Assembly: GCA_965228625.1 (NCBI GenBank)
Contig: OZ245829.1
Location: 434,001-498,000 of the forward strand
Direction: 5' to 3'
Length of the DNA stretch: 64,000 bases
Origin: UBA2767 sp965228625
Lineage (GTDB): Bacteria; Pseudomonadota; Alphaproteobacteria; Rhizobiales; Methyloligellaceae
The notes below the pieces were generated by a model, which searched no databases, was not told where the DNA came from, and was given only the letters and a program-made list of their open reading frames with translations. Shown piece after piece: positions 8,520-17,519 of this stretch; the stretch's first letter is position 1; each line of letters begins with the position of its first letter. A program made the position numbers and the translations under genes.

Positions 8520-9326
8520 TTACCGGCCGACGAAGTTCGGGTCGCGGCGTTCCGACATGGCCTTCACGCCCTCGATGAAATCCTCCGTCTTGCGCAACCG
8601 CGTCTGCACTTCGAGCTCTCGGTCCGTGGCGGCTCTCACCCGGTCGGCGAGATCACCTCGCATCGCCTTGCGCACCTCGACCACGCCGAGCGGTGACGAG
8701 ATCGCAATTTCGCGCGCAAGATTCCATGCCGCCCCGCGCACCTCCGCCTGCGGAACCAGCACATTCGCAAGCCCCATCTCAAGGGCTTCGTCACCCTTGA
8801 AGCGGCGCCCGGTATAGAACACAAGCGCGGCGTTGGTCTTGCCGATGACCTCGGGCAAGGTCGTCGTCAGCCCGAAACCGGGCGTGAAACCGAGACGCGT
8901 GAAGTTGGCGCAGAAGCGCGCTTCGGGGCAGGTCACGCGGAAGTCCGCCACCATGGCCAGCCCCAGCCCGCCGCCGACGGCCGCGCCGTGGATCGCGGCG
9001 ACGATCGGCTTTGCCGTCCGGAACAGGCGCACCGCCTCGACGTAAAGATGTCCGGCCCTTCCGCGATTGCCCTGTCCCGCGACCGAGCCGTCACGGGTGA
9101 TGTCGCTGCCGTCGCCGAAGTTGGCGCCGGCGCAGAAGGATTTGCCCTGGGCCGCCAGAACGACCGCACGGCAGTCCGGGTTTTCATCCAGGCCCTCCAA
9201 CGCATCGGCGATCTGCTGGATCAGCTCATAGTCGAAGAAATTGTGGGGCGGACGGGCGATTTCGATCGTCGCGACGAAGTCCGCGAGCTCCACGTTGATG
9301 TCCAGTTTCTTCTCGGAGAGTGCCAT
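8520..9326 (-). CDS. Enoyl-CoA hydratase/isomerase (crotonase) family protein
   Basis: 268 residues from the ATG at 9326, which has GAGG five bases upstream; two GTG codons just before it are unlikely starts. It has the crotonase fold with the oxyanion-hole segments QGKSFCAGANF and HGAAVGGGLGLAM. The two glutamates used by classical enoyl-CoA hydratase are absent: the first position (GGGxE) is GGGLG, and the second (PEI) falls in ANFTRLGFTPGFGL. It therefore belongs to a subgroup likely to do isomerase, hydrolase or other CoA chemistry rather than standard hydration. It is the last gene of the acyl-CoA operon, 21 bp after the CoA ligase stop. Confidence 0.85.
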   Translation of the reverse strand: MALSEKKLDINVELADFVATIEIARPPHNFFDYELIQQIADALEGLDENPDCRAVVLAAQGKSFCAGANFGDGSDITRDGSVAGQGNRGRAGHLYVEAVRLFRTAKPIVAAIHGAAVGGGLGLAMVADFRVTCPEARFCANFTRLGFTPGFGLTTTLPEVIGKTNAALVFYTGRRFKGDEALEMGLANVLVPQAEVRGAAWNLAREIAISSPLGVVEVRKAMRGDLADRVRAATDRELEVQTRLRKTEDFIEGVKAMSERRDPNFVGR

Positions 9327-9347
9327 CACCACCTCATTGGCAGATTG

Positions 9348-11492
9348 TTACGATGTCCTGACGATCAGGGCATCGACAAGAGAAACACCATCGCCGTCGC
9401 GATGTACGATCACGGGATTCAGGTCGATCTCTTCAATGTCCTCTGCAAGGTCCGCCGCAAACCCGGACAACGCAACCATCACGTCGACAAGCGTATCCAC
9501 GTCGGCGGGCGGTGCGCCGCGCTGCCCGTTGAGAATTGCAGCACCTTTGAGCCGCGCAAGCAGGGCGCGGGCTCCGGTGGGCGTCAGCGGCACGGGCGCG
9601 AACGCCACATCTTTGAATGTTTCGACATGGATGCCGCCCAGTCCCGCAAGCAACATGGGGCCGAAGGTCGGGTCGCGCTTGATGCCGAGAATGAACTCGA
9701 CGCCGTCGTCCGCCATGGGCTCCACGAGCACGCCCTTGATTTCCGCGTTCGGCGCGCGGGATCTGACGTTGTCCAGGATCGCGTCATGCGCTTCCCGCAC
9801 CGCGTCGTCGCCATCGAGATCCAGCGCCACGCCGCCCGCGTCACTCTTGTGCAGCACGTCGGGAGACTGGACCTTGAGGGCAACCGGGCCGGCGATTCCC
9901 GCCGCAAGGGCAACCGCCTCATCCGCACTCGCGGCGAGACTTGCCGGGTGTGTACCGATGCCGTATTGCGCCAGCGCCGGGCGCGCGTCGGCCTCGCACA
10001 GCACGGGTCCGCACGCCCGAACAAGCGCGCGCACTTGCGCGGCACTCTCGTGCGAAACGTGGCTCGCCCCGTCGGCTTCGGCAAAACGCTGCAGTGCCGT
10101 CCGGTAATCGGCAAGAGCGGCGATGGAGTGCACGCAATTGCGCATGTTTGTATGCAACGGGATTCCCGTCTCGGCGAAGATCTCCGAGGAAATTTCGTGA
10201 GGTGAGGTGTAGCTCCAGCAGGCGATTGGTTTTTCGAGCGTCCCGACCACCTCGAAAAACTCGGGACGTTCCCGTTCGAAGCTGTCTTTCCTGGCCGTGG
10301 ACGCCACCATGATGACGCTGTCAACGTTTTTTGCCTGGGTCGCGAGCTGTGCCAGGCGGATATAACCGATCTCGCGAATGGCCTGAGCCGTGCCGTCAAC
10401 CGGGTTCTGCGATGTGCCATACGCAGGCAGGTGGGCGTCGATTTCCTTTCGCGCCGCCGGATCGAGTTCCGGCACCTCGAGGCCGAACGCAGCACAGGTG
10501 TCGGCAACCCAGGCTCCCGCACCTCCCGAACCCGTCGTGATCGCAACACGGCGGCCCTCGGGCAGGCGGCCCTTGTTCAACAAAAACGTATTGGCCGCAT
10601 CGACCATCTGCTCCGCATCGTCGCAAAGAGTGATGCCGTAGTGGGAGAACATTGCGGCGTAGATATCGTAACTCCCGGCCAATGCGCCGGTGTGCGATGC
10701 GGTCGCCCGCACGGCCGCTTCGGAGCGGCCCAGCTTGGCCGCGATCAGCGGCTTGCCCTGTTCCAGAGCCTTGCGTGCTGTCGCCCTGAATCTGTCCGGC
10801 GATTTGATCTCTTCGAGGAACAGGAGGAAGACATCGGTCTTGCCTTCGTCGAGCATGAAATCGACCAGGTCGAAGACTTCCGTGACGGCCTCGTTTCCTG
10901 TTGTCACGACGTAGCGAAACGGCAGCTTCTTGTGGCGTCCCACGTCGAAGAAGGAGAAACCGACGGCGCCGCTCTGGGCCACCACCGCAACCCTGCCCTC
11001 CGCGTGCCAGGGAGGCAGGAGCGGCGTCTCCGGCGCATGCAGCGTAGGTGAAAAGGTGGCGGCGATGGCAAGCGCCGTGTTGGCAAAGCCCTCGGAATTG
11101 GGCCCGAGCACAGCCATGTCATGCGCACGCGCGATCTCCGCGAGTTGCCGTTGATCGCCTCGGCCTTCCGCGTCTTCCTGTTCGGCATAACCGGACGTGA
11201 CGATGAGCGCCGCGCGGGCGCCCGCCTTGCCGCAGCGATCCAGTTCATCGGCGACGTATTGTGACGGGATCGTCAGGATCGCGAGATCGACCGGCTCCGG
11301 TACGTCGCGGATCGAGGGATAGGCCTTGAGTCCCTGCACCTCAGCGTGGGACCGGCTGACCGGATAGATCTTCCCGGGATAGGGGTGCGCAAGCATGATC
11401 TCCGGGAGCATGCCGCGCAGCCGCGTCGTGTCGGGCGAGGCGCCGACGATCGCAATCGTGCGGGGATTGAGTAACGCGTCGAGATCGGCCAT
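9348..11492 (-). CDS. Acyl-CoA synthetase (NDP-forming), CoA-binding and ATP-grasp fusion
   Basis: 714 residues, ATG. The N-terminal Rossmann CoA-binding domain (NPRTIAIVGASPD, residues 8-20) is followed by succinyl-CoA ligase-like domains with the likely phospho-histidine in ATASHTGALAGSY, and a C-terminal ATP-grasp half (VALKVQSPDVLHKSDAGGV). This is the alpha-beta fused arrangement of NDP-forming acetyl/acyl-CoA ligases, which activate an organic acid to its CoA ester using ATP or GTP and release NDP. It sits between two acyl-CoA dehydrogenases (5-bp gap) and a crotonase (21-bp gap), so it probably activates the acid that this operon degrades. The acid itself is unknown. Confidence 0.9.
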   Translation of the reverse strand: MADLDALLNPRTIAIVGASPDTTRLRGMLPEIMLAHPYPGKIYPVSRSHAEVQGLKAYPSIRDVPEPVDLAILTIPSQYVADELDRCGKAGARAALIVTSGYAEQEDAEGRGDQRQLAEIARAHDMAVLGPNSEGFANTALAIAATFSPTLHAPETPLLPPWHAEGRVAVVAQSGAVGFSFFDVGRHKKLPFRYVVTTGNEAVTEVFDLVDFMLDEGKTDVFLLFLEEIKSPDRFRATARKALEQGKPLIAAKLGRSEAAVRATASHTGALAGSYDIYAAMFSHYGITLCDDAEQMVDAANTFLLNKGRLPEGRRVAITTGSGGAGAWVADTCAAFGLEVPELDPAARKEIDAHLPAYGTSQNPVDGTAQAIREIGYIRLAQLATQAKNVDSVIMVASTARKDSFERERPEFFEVVGTLEKPIACWSYTSPHEISSEIFAETGIPLHTNMRNCVHSIAALADYRTALQRFAEADGASHVSHESAAQVRALVRACGPVLCEADARPALAQYGIGTHPASLAASADEAVALAAGIAGPVALKVQSPDVLHKSDAGGVALDLDGDDAVREAHDAILDNVRSRAPNAEIKGVLVEPMADDGVEFILGIKRDPTFGPMLLAGLGGIHVETFKDVAFAPVPLTPTGARALLARLKGAAILNGQRGAPPADVDTLVDVMVALSGFAADLAEDIEEIDLNPVIVHRDGDGVSLVDALIVRTS

Positions 11493-11497
11493 GGGCG

Positions 11498-12670
11498 TCA
11501 GCGCAGGCCGAGCCCGCGGGCGATGATGCCGCGCAGGATTTCGGTCGTACCGCCCTGTATGGTGAGCTTCGGGGCAATCAGCGTGGCATATTCGAGCTGT
11601 TCGCGGAACGGCAAGATGTTGGCGGATTGCGGATCGGCGAATGCCGCGAGATCACGGGCGCGGGCCGGGAGCGCCTGCTCCCAGGCGGTGCCGAGGTCCT
11701 TCACAATCGACCCTTCCAGCACTGGCTCCTTGCCGGCCTGAAGCATGCCGTTCACCGAGACCGACATGCGGCGCAACGTGTGCAATTGGGCCACGAGACG
11801 CCCCAACCCCTCCATACCGCGCACATCGGAATTGTCTTCCAGCACCCGCGCGAGCCCGACGAGCACATAGAAGGTCTCGAGGAACCGCTCCGGACCGCTG
11901 CGTTCATAAGCGAGCTCGCTTGTCGCCTGCGTCCACGCCATGTCCACCTCGCCGAGCACATGGGTGTCGGGAACGATCACGTCTTCCAGAACGACCTCGT
12001 TGAAATCGAGGCTCCCCGTCATCTGCGGCACCGGATTGACGGTGATGCCGGGCAAGGACATGTCCACGAGAAACTGCGTCAGCCCGTGGCGGCGATTGTC
12101 CTTCGTCGGCGGCGAGGTGCGGAACAAGCCGATCATATAGTCGGCGTGCTGTGCGGCCGACGTCCACAGCTTGGCGCCGTTCACTTTCCAGCCGCCGTCG
12201 ACCTTTTCCGCCCTGGTTTTGGCTGCGAAAAGGTCCGAACCCGATCCCGGTTCACTCATGCCGATGCAGAAACAGCATTCGCCGCGGCAGATTCGCGGGA
12301 GGACATCCATGCAGATGTCCTCGCCTGCATACTTCATGAGCATCGGTCCGCTTTGGCGGTCGGCGACAAAATGGCCGCGCGTTGGCGCGTTTGCGACACG
12401 AAACTCTTCCGTCAGCACATAACGCTCCAGAAAGCTGCGCTCGTGACCGCCATACTTTTTCGGCCATGTCATACCGATCCAGCCACGTGCACCGACCCGG
12501 CGGCTGAACTCGCGGTCGAAGCCGTCGCCCTGCTCTCCGCCATGCGGATCGAAGGTGCCGGCGGCGATTTCATCGGCAAGGAACCCGCGCACCTCTTCGC
12601 GCAACGCTTGCGCTTCCGGCGGCAGCCGGATCTGATCGAACTGGAGCGTTTGTTTGCCGTCGCCAGTCAT
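11498..12670 (-). CDS. Acyl-CoA dehydrogenase, subunit of a probable pair
   Basis: 390 residues from the ATG at 12670, two bases after the stop of the preceding dehydrogenase gene (TGATCATG), which implies translational coupling. It is an FAD-dependent acyl-CoA dehydrogenase with the flavin-contacting stretch CFCIGMSEPGSGSDL, the WTSAAQHAD segment and the C-terminal IQGGTTEILRG. The Glu of the medium-chain type (YEGT) is replaced in IQGGT, so the base probably comes from the helix with YERSGPERF, as in isovaleryl- and long-chain-type enzymes (inference). With its neighbour it resembles the alpha-beta dehydrogenases of branched, aromatic or steroid side-chain catabolism. The substrate is unknown. 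Confidence 0.9.
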   Translation of the reverse strand: MTGDGKQTLQFDQIRLPPEAQALREEVRGFLADEIAAGTFDPHGGEQGDGFDREFSRRVGARGWIGMTWPKKYGGHERSFLERYVLTEEFRVANAPTRGHFVADRQSGPMLMKYAGEDICMDVLPRICRGECCFCIGMSEPGSGSDLFAAKTRAEKVDGGWKVNGAKLWTSAAQHADYMIGLFRTSPPTKDNRRHGLTQFLVDMSLPGITVNPVPQMTGSLDFNEVVLEDVIVPDTHVLGEVDMAWTQATSELAYERSGPERFLETFYVLVGLARVLEDNSDVRGMEGLGRLVAQLHTLRRMSVSVNGMLQAGKEPVLEGSIVKDLGTAWEQALPARARDLAAFADPQSANILPFREQLEYATLIAPKLTIQGGTTEILRGIIARGLGLR

Positions 12671-12672
12671 GA

Positions 12673-13746
12673 TCACCGCGCCGCCAGCATGGGCCACAGC
12701 TCGTCGGCGCCTGCCGCGACGACCCGCCGGCCGAGTTGTTCGGCCCACTCGCTCTCGCTGCCGAAGTCATCGCGCCATGCCCACAGTCGGCGCGTGTAAC
12801 GATGCAGGATGTGCTCCCGGGTAAAGCCGATGGCGCCGAACACCTGGTGCGCGATGGCCGCGCCCGCGCCCGCGGCCTCGCCGGCCCGGATCTTCGCCGA
12901 AGCCGCTTCCAGGAACACCGCGTCATCGGACATGTCACAATGCGCAATCGTATCCGCAGCGGAACCGGAAGCGGCATCCGCGGCGGCAACCTCGCCGGCC
13001 AGACGTGCGAGATTGTGTTGCACTGCCTGGAACTTGCCGATCGGCCGGCCGAAGGCTACGCGCTCGCCGGAATAGGCGACCGCAAGATCGAGGATCGCCT
13101 GCAAGGCGCCGGCGATCTGGCGCGACCGCGCGGTTGCGGCGAACAGCATGAGCCCCTCCCCACCCATCGCCGACGGCAGCGGTACAATCTCGATTGGCGC
13201 CACCTGATCCAGGCTCACCTCGCCTTTCGGGTCGCCGGAGAATGAGGCGTCCGCCGTGACATGGCACTGCTGCATGTCGGCCAGGGCGACGACGGGCCCG
13301 TCTGCGCCTTGCGCGGTGACGACAAGGTGACCGGCCTCCCCTGCGAACGGAACTTCAGACACGGTGCCCGTCAACCTGTTCGCGGCGTCAATGGTCACCG
13401 TATCGGGCGGCGGGCGCGATGAAAGCGTGATGGACCCGTCCGGGATTGGAATTCCCGCCTCGGACAAGCACCAGGCCGAAATCATCGTCTCGGCGAGCGG
13501 TACGGGTATCGCGAATTGCCCGGCGACATACAGAACCTCGAAGCCGGTCGCCAGCGGTACGCCGGCCCCGCCCTTGTCCTCCGGGACCCAGGCGCGCGTA
13601 AGCCCGCTCTCTTCAAGCTCGTTCCAGAGGGACTGTTTCCAACCGTCGTCCGTCGCGGCGTTGATCGTTTGCGGATCGCATTTGTCGCGGAGGATACGTG
13701 TGGCGGAGTCCGCCACGAGGGACCGCAGATCGTGTTCGTCTGTCAT
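12673..13746 (-). CDS. Acyl-CoA dehydrogenase, partner subunit
   Basis: 357 residues, ATG. It is a divergent acyl-CoA dehydrogenase-like protein: helical N-terminal domain (residues 1-110), beta domain, and a C-terminal domain with the typical HQVFGAIGFTREHILHRYTR stretch. It lacks the EPGSGSD flavin motif that its neighbour has, as expected if the two form a heteromeric enzyme in which this chain completes the FAD site. It is the first gene of the four-gene acyl-CoA operon and is coupled to the next dehydrogenase by a 2-bp gap. A 131-bp gap upstream separates it from the 3-hydroxyisobutyrate dehydrogenase-like gene and could hold the promoter. Confidence 0.88.
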   Translation of the reverse strand: MTDEHDLRSLVADSATRILRDKCDPQTINAATDDGWKQSLWNELEESGLTRAWVPEDKGGAGVPLATGFEVLYVAGQFAIPVPLAETMISAWCLSEAGIPIPDGSITLSSRPPPDTVTIDAANRLTGTVSEVPFAGEAGHLVVTAQGADGPVVALADMQQCHVTADASFSGDPKGEVSLDQVAPIEIVPLPSAMGGEGLMLFAATARSRQIAGALQAILDLAVAYSGERVAFGRPIGKFQAVQHNLARLAGEVAAADAASGSAADTIAHCDMSDDAVFLEAASAKIRAGEAAGAGAAIAHQVFGAIGFTREHILHRYTRRLWAWRDDFGSESEWAEQLGRRVVAAGADELWPMLAAR

Positions 13747-13877
13747 GGACTGTGTCGAATTTGTTCTTGTTTGGCTTCAGCCCGGGAATACAAGCATAGC
13801 AAACCGCAACCCGACTGCCGAGTGCCTTGATGCGCCGCGATGATCGCAGGGAAAATGCCCGGCTCAGAGGGGTACGG

Positions 13878-14780
13878 TCAGGTGCTTTCCGGGAGCTTCA
13901 GCCCGGCGTTGCGCGCATAGACCTTGGCGACGGCGGCATCGTCCTCCAGCCCGAGCCCGGATCCGGACGCGGCGATGAACTGCTGCAGCGCGGCGGCCGT
14001 CAGAGGCGCCGAAAAACCGGCGTCCCTGGCGATATCGAGAACGATGCCGAGATCCTTCAGCCAGATATTCACCGCCGAGTGCGGCGTGTAATCGCCGTCG
14101 ACGATATGCGGCGCGCGGTTTTCCAGCATCCAGCTCGTCCCGGCGCACTTCGAGATCACCTCGACGAACTTTGCCGGTTCCACGCCCTGGGTCATGCCAA
14201 AGGTCAGGGCTTCGGCCATGGAAGCGATGTGCACGCCGGCAAGAAGCTGGTTCACAGCCTTCATTGCCGACCCGGCGCCCGGTTCGGCTCCGAGTTCGAA
14301 AACGGTTTCGGCCATTGCGTCGAGTGCGGGCCGGGCCGCCGTGAAGGTATCATCCGATCCCGATGCCATGATCGAAAGCTGTCCCGTGGCCGCCTTCGCC
14401 GACCCGCCGGAAATCGGCGCGTCCAGATAGTATACGCCGTGCTCCGATGCCCTCGCCGCCATATCCCTTGCGAATTGCGGTGGCACGGTCGCGCAGGCGA
14501 TCACACAGGCGCCGTCTTTCATGCGCGGCACCCAGCCGTCGGATCCGAACAGGACCTCTTCGGTTTGCGCCGCATTCAGGACGACCACGACAAGCGTATC
14601 GACCTGTGGCGCAACCTCGCCGATCTCTCCGGACCCGCCGCCCTCGGCAACGAACCGGTCGACGGCGCCTTTCGTCACGTCGAAGCCGTTGACCATATGG
14701 CCGGCGCGCAAGAGTGACGTCGCCATCCCGAAACCCATCGATCCGAGACCGACGACGGCCATGTGGATCCCGTTACTCAT
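13878..14780 (-). CDS. NAD(P)-dependent 3-hydroxyisobutyrate dehydrogenase-family protein
   Basis: 300 residues, ATG. The N-terminus is the dinucleotide-binding Rossmann fold of beta-hydroxyacid dehydrogenases, MAVVGLGSMGFGMA, followed by the substrate-binding DAPISGGSAKAATGQL segment and a helical C-terminal domain with the catalytic lysine context GSAMKAVNQLL. The family oxidises 3-hydroxyisobutyrate, tartronate semialdehyde, L-threonate and related acids. It lies upstream of, and on the same strand as, the acyl-CoA dehydrogenase operon, so a role in the same degradation route (for instance valine- or branched-acid-like) is plausible but unproven. The exact substrate is not readable from the motifs. 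Confidence 0.88.
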   Translation of the reverse strand: MSNGIHMAVVGLGSMGFGMATSLLRAGHMVNGFDVTKGAVDRFVAEGGGSGEIGEVAPQVDTLVVVVLNAAQTEEVLFGSDGWVPRMKDGACVIACATVPPQFARDMAARASEHGVYYLDAPISGGSAKAATGQLSIMASGSDDTFTAARPALDAMAETVFELGAEPGAGSAMKAVNQLLAGVHIASMAEALTFGMTQGVEPAKFVEVISKCAGTSWMLENRAPHIVDGDYTPHSAVNIWLKDLGIVLDIARDAGFSAPLTAAALQQFIAASGSGLGLEDDAAVAKVYARNAGLKLPEST

Positions 14781-14966
14781 GCACTTGCCCCCTCTTCAAC
14801 TGCAAATCAACGCGTCCTGCAGTATGTGGTCGAATACTCAGCTAGACATGTTAGCCCAAACCATCTGGTACCCTGCCGATATCGTCAGTGATTCCTTCGC
14901 CCTGTCCACAAGGGTGAGACCGCCACGGCGAATCGGCCGGCACGGACAGCCCTCAAGGACGACCAC

Positions 14967-15827
14967 ATGCCACTGGAAATCGTACTGATGGTGCTGGTGT
15001 CATCCGTGCTGCATCCGGCATGGAACGTCATCCTCAAGGCCAATCCCGATCCGTATCTCGGCTTTACGGCGCTGATGGCGCTGCTCACGCTCTGCGCCCT
15101 CGCACACGGCGTCTACGCGGGCGTTGACTTTGCCCTCGTGCTCACCGTTCTCCCGCTGATGGCCGTGTCGGTCGGCGGGCTTCTGCTCTACGGTCTCTGT
15201 CTGATCGCCACGCTGCAGCGCGGCGATGTCTCGGCCTACTATCCGATCATCCGGGCCTCCCCGGTGTTCATTGTCGTGTTCAGCGTGTTGTTCCTGGGCC
15301 AGACCTATCCCTGGATCGTTCTTTTGGGGATCGCTCTGGCCGTCGCCGGCGGCTTTCTACTGCTCTACAAACGCGGCACCAACTTCCTCGAAGACCCAGG
15401 CACGTTGGGGCTCGCCCTGCTGGCGATGTCCGGCACGGGCATCTATTCCCTCGCGGACGCGAGGCTGATGGAAACGATCTCGGCCCAGGCACAGATGGTC
15501 GTCGCCAACGGGATACTGGTACCCGTCTATGCCGCCCTGTGGTGGCGGCGACGTGCGGGCGAACCTGTTCCGCGCGCTCCGATACGCGGCTTTACGCCGA
15601 CCCATTTGCTGGTGCCCGGCGTCCTCGCCTATCTGTCCTACTATCTGATCCTTCTCGCTTATGAGCGTGGGGCGGACGTGGCGTCCGTGACGACGCTGCG
15701 CCAGGCCTCGATCCCCATTTCCGTCGCGCTCGCCGGGCTGTTCCTGCGCGAAGGCGCAATGGTGCGGCGTTTCTGCGCCGCCGGCCTTCTCGCCCTTGGG
15801 CTGGTGGTCATCGCGTTGAACGGATAG
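14967..15827 (+). CDS. EamA/DMT-family transporter
   Basis: 286 residues, ATG after AAGGA. There are about ten hydrophobic segments in two repeats, with the usual EamA features: a short cytoplasmic start, YYPIIRASPVFIVVFSVLFLGQ ending the first half, and TLRQASIPISVALAGLFLREG near the end of the second. These inner-membrane proteins export or import small metabolites; the substrate is not predictable. It is divergent from the 3-hydroxyisobutyrate dehydrogenase-like gene across a 186-bp gap, and its stop abuts that of the convergent monooxygenase gene. Confidence 0.85.
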   Translation: MPLEIVLMVLVSSVLHPAWNVILKANPDPYLGFTALMALLTLCALAHGVYAGVDFALVLTVLPLMAVSVGGLLLYGLCLIATLQRGDVSAYYPIIRASPVFIVVFSVLFLGQTYPWIVLLGIALAVAGGFLLLYKRGTNFLEDPGTLGLALLAMSGTGIYSLADARLMETISAQAQMVVANGILVPVYAALWWRRRAGEPVPRAPIRGFTPTHLLVPGVLAYLSYYLILLAYERGADVASVTTLRQASIPISVALAGLFLREGAMVRRFCAAGLLALGLVVIALNG

Positions 15828-16124
15828 TCACCCGTTCCGCATCATACGGATGACCTCGACCGGCTCGGCGAGCCAGGATTGGTATTTCTCGAACACGGCT
15901 TTGGTGTAAGGCTGGTCGTAATGCTCGGCGAGTGCCGCCTCGTTGTCCCACTCCTCGTAGAGATAAAGGCACCCGTCATCCTGACCTTGATGCAGCACGA
16001 ATTGCCGGCAGCCCGGTTCCGCGTGTGTGGCGTCGAGAATGCCCTTTATGGCGTCCCGGGCGTCGTCGAGATGTTCGGGCTTCGGCGCAATGCGCGCAAA
16101 TACGAACAGTCCTGGTGTCGTCAT
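15828..16124 (-). CDS. Antibiotic biosynthesis monooxygenase (YgiN/ABM-like)
   Basis: 98 residues from the ATG at 16124, which has AGGACGG upstream; a longer form from 16151 is possible. The sequence is a typical ABM ferredoxin-like dimeric barrel: FVFARIAPKPEHLDDA, then THAEPGCRQFVLHQ, YLYEEWDNEAALAEHY, and a final strand with PVEVIRM. Relatives are cofactor-free quinol monooxygenases or heme-degrading proteins; the substrate here is unknown. It is monocistronic, convergent with the DMT transporter, and separated from the LysR gene by about 120 bp. Confidence 0.85.
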   Translation of the reverse strand: MTTPGLFVFARIAPKPEHLDDARDAIKGILDATHAEPGCRQFVLHQGQDDGCLYLYEEWDNEAALAEHYDQPYTKAVFEKYQSWLAEPVEVIRMMRNG

Positions 16125-16243
16125 TCCATCCGTCCTGAGGTCATTTATCATGCGAGCGGATTTCGTTACGTCTTAGCATCGCAATCCGGCCCAATTGCAA
16201 CATCTTTTCGCTGCGCCCGGAACGCGGTTGCCGGACCGATCAA

Positions 16244-17128
16244 TCACCTCGGGCTCGTACGAAAGACCGTCTCAACCCATGCGATCACGGCCGCGATCCG
16301 GCGCAGCGCAAGCTGATCGGCATGGGCAAGCAGCCAGATTTCCCGTGAGAGCGATACCGGCGTATCGCCGACATCGAGCTCCCGGAGGCTCTCCTCGCGG
16401 TCGGCGATCACTCTCGGAAGCAGCGCGCGCCCGAGGCCCGCCCGGACTGCCTCGAGAGCGGCCTCCGCATCGTGGACTCTCAAGCCGGCGAGACCGCCGT
16501 TCCCGTTTTTGACGGCCCGGGCAACCCATTGCGCCTGCGGCAGGTGGTCCATTGTGTCGTCGTATGTGATCCAGGGCATTTCCTTCCCGTCATTCACCCT
16601 GGGATCGCGCGCGGCATAAACCGCAAACGCGAGTTCCCCGATGCGGCGTGCCTTGACCCTGGTCCCGCCGGTCTTTGGCCGGGCGAAGCGCAGGGCGAGG
16701 TCGGCTTCGCGGCGCGTGAGGCTGAAATCACGGCTGTCGGGCACGAGCTGGATTTCCAGTTCCGGATGCGCATCGAGTAGCCTGCCGAGTTGAGGCGTGA
16801 GGAGGCGATTCACGATCATCGGCACGGAAGTCAGGCGCACGATGCCGACACACGTATCTCCTTCCGCACCCAGAATGTCCGAGATCACATCCACATGGTG
16901 TTCCATGCACTCCACGCGCCGGACGACTTGCTCGCCCCGCGACGTGAGCTGCAGCGACCCGTCCGGCAACCGCCGCCATAGTTGTGTCTCGAATGCGGAT
17001 TGCAGCGCGGCGAGACGGCGCGAGACAGTGGTGTCGTCCACACCGGTCAGCCGGGCCGCTGCGGCAAGACTGCGCCCTCTTTTGATGGCCAGCAGGTAGC
17101 GCAGATCGTTCCAGTTCTTGAGCTGCAT
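16244..17128 (-). CDS. LysR-family transcriptional regulator
   Basis: 294 residues, ATG. The N-terminal winged helix-turn-helix spans residues about 4-62 (RYLLAIKRGRSLAAAARLTG, then TVSRRLAALQ), followed by a linker helix and a periplasmic-binding-protein-like effector domain that begins near VGIVRLTSVPMIVNRLL. The N-terminal form (NWNDLRYLLAI) is that of the small AmpR/GcvA-related group that often controls one divergent gene. It is transcribed away from the YciI-family gene at 17217, and inverted repeats lie in the 88-bp intergenic region, so it probably regulates that gene and itself. Confidence 0.9.
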   Translation of the reverse strand: MQLKNWNDLRYLLAIKRGRSLAAAARLTGVDDTTVSRRLAALQSAFETQLWRRLPDGSLQLTSRGEQVVRRVECMEHHVDVISDILGAEGDTCVGIVRLTSVPMIVNRLLTPQLGRLLDAHPELEIQLVPDSRDFSLTRREADLALRFARPKTGGTRVKARRIGELAFAVYAARDPRVNDGKEMPWITYDDTMDHLPQAQWVARAVKNGNGGLAGLRVHDAEAALEAVRAGLGRALLPRVIADREESLRELDVGDTPVSLSREIWLLAHADQLALRRIAAVIAWVETVFRTSPR

Positions 17129-17131
17129 AGT

Positions 17132-17148
17132 TGCAGTTTATGGCTGCA
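17132..17148. promoter_or_regulatory. Candidate LysR binding site
   Basis: TGCAG-N7-CTGCA (17132-17148) lies just upstream of the LysR start, in the divergent region shared with the YciI-family gene. A further CTGCA/TTGCAG pair overlaps the LysR start codon. Interrupted palindromes of this kind are typical LysR boxes; the assignment is by position and symmetry only. Confidence 0.45.
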
Positions 17149-17216
17149 TGAATTCGCCTTCAATCCGCAGAAACGCGGACCGATACTGGTCCAAACCGAA
17201 CCAGGGGAGCGATACG

Positions 17217-17519
17217 ATGAAGTATGTCGTGCTGTTTGAGGACAATCCCGGAACCGGCGATGACGTGCGCGCGGCGCATATGGACGATCATCTGGCGTTT
17301 CTGGAGCGCAACACTGACAACATCTCAGCCGCGGGGCCGCTCAAGGATCAAGACGGCAAAGGGGCTGGCGGGCTCTGGCTGGTTGATGCGGACGCAGCAG
17401 ACGACGTCCGGAGGCTCGTCGAGGAGGACCCGTTCTGGCCGACGGGCCTGCGCAAGTCGGTTCGAATTCTTGAGTGGTCGCAGGTATTTGCGGATGGCCG
17501 GCGCCTGATACGGCTCTGA
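17217..17519 (+). CDS. YciI-family protein
   Basis: 100 residues from the ATG at 17217, with GGGGAGCG upstream; an upstream in-frame start at 17118 would run through the LysR regulatory region and is rejected. It has the YciI/YCII fold: MKYVVLFEDNPGTG, the conserved HMDDHLAFLER with the putative catalytic His-Asp, and a strand pair ending with DDVRRLVEEDPFW. The family is of unknown or dehydrochlorinase-like activity. It is divergent from a LysR regulator, which suggests inducible expression. No downstream partner is visible. Confidence 0.85.
   Translation: MKYVVLFEDNPGTGDDVRAAHMDDHLAFLERNTDNISAAGPLKDQDGKGAGGLWLVDADAADDVRRLVEEDPFWPTGLRKSVRILEWSQVFADGRRLIRL

Noticed and set aside
8988..10205. 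Plus-strand open frame of 405 codons
   Set aside because: It runs antisense across the crotonase and CoA-ligase genes, both of which have clear motifs; the product has no recognisable domain.
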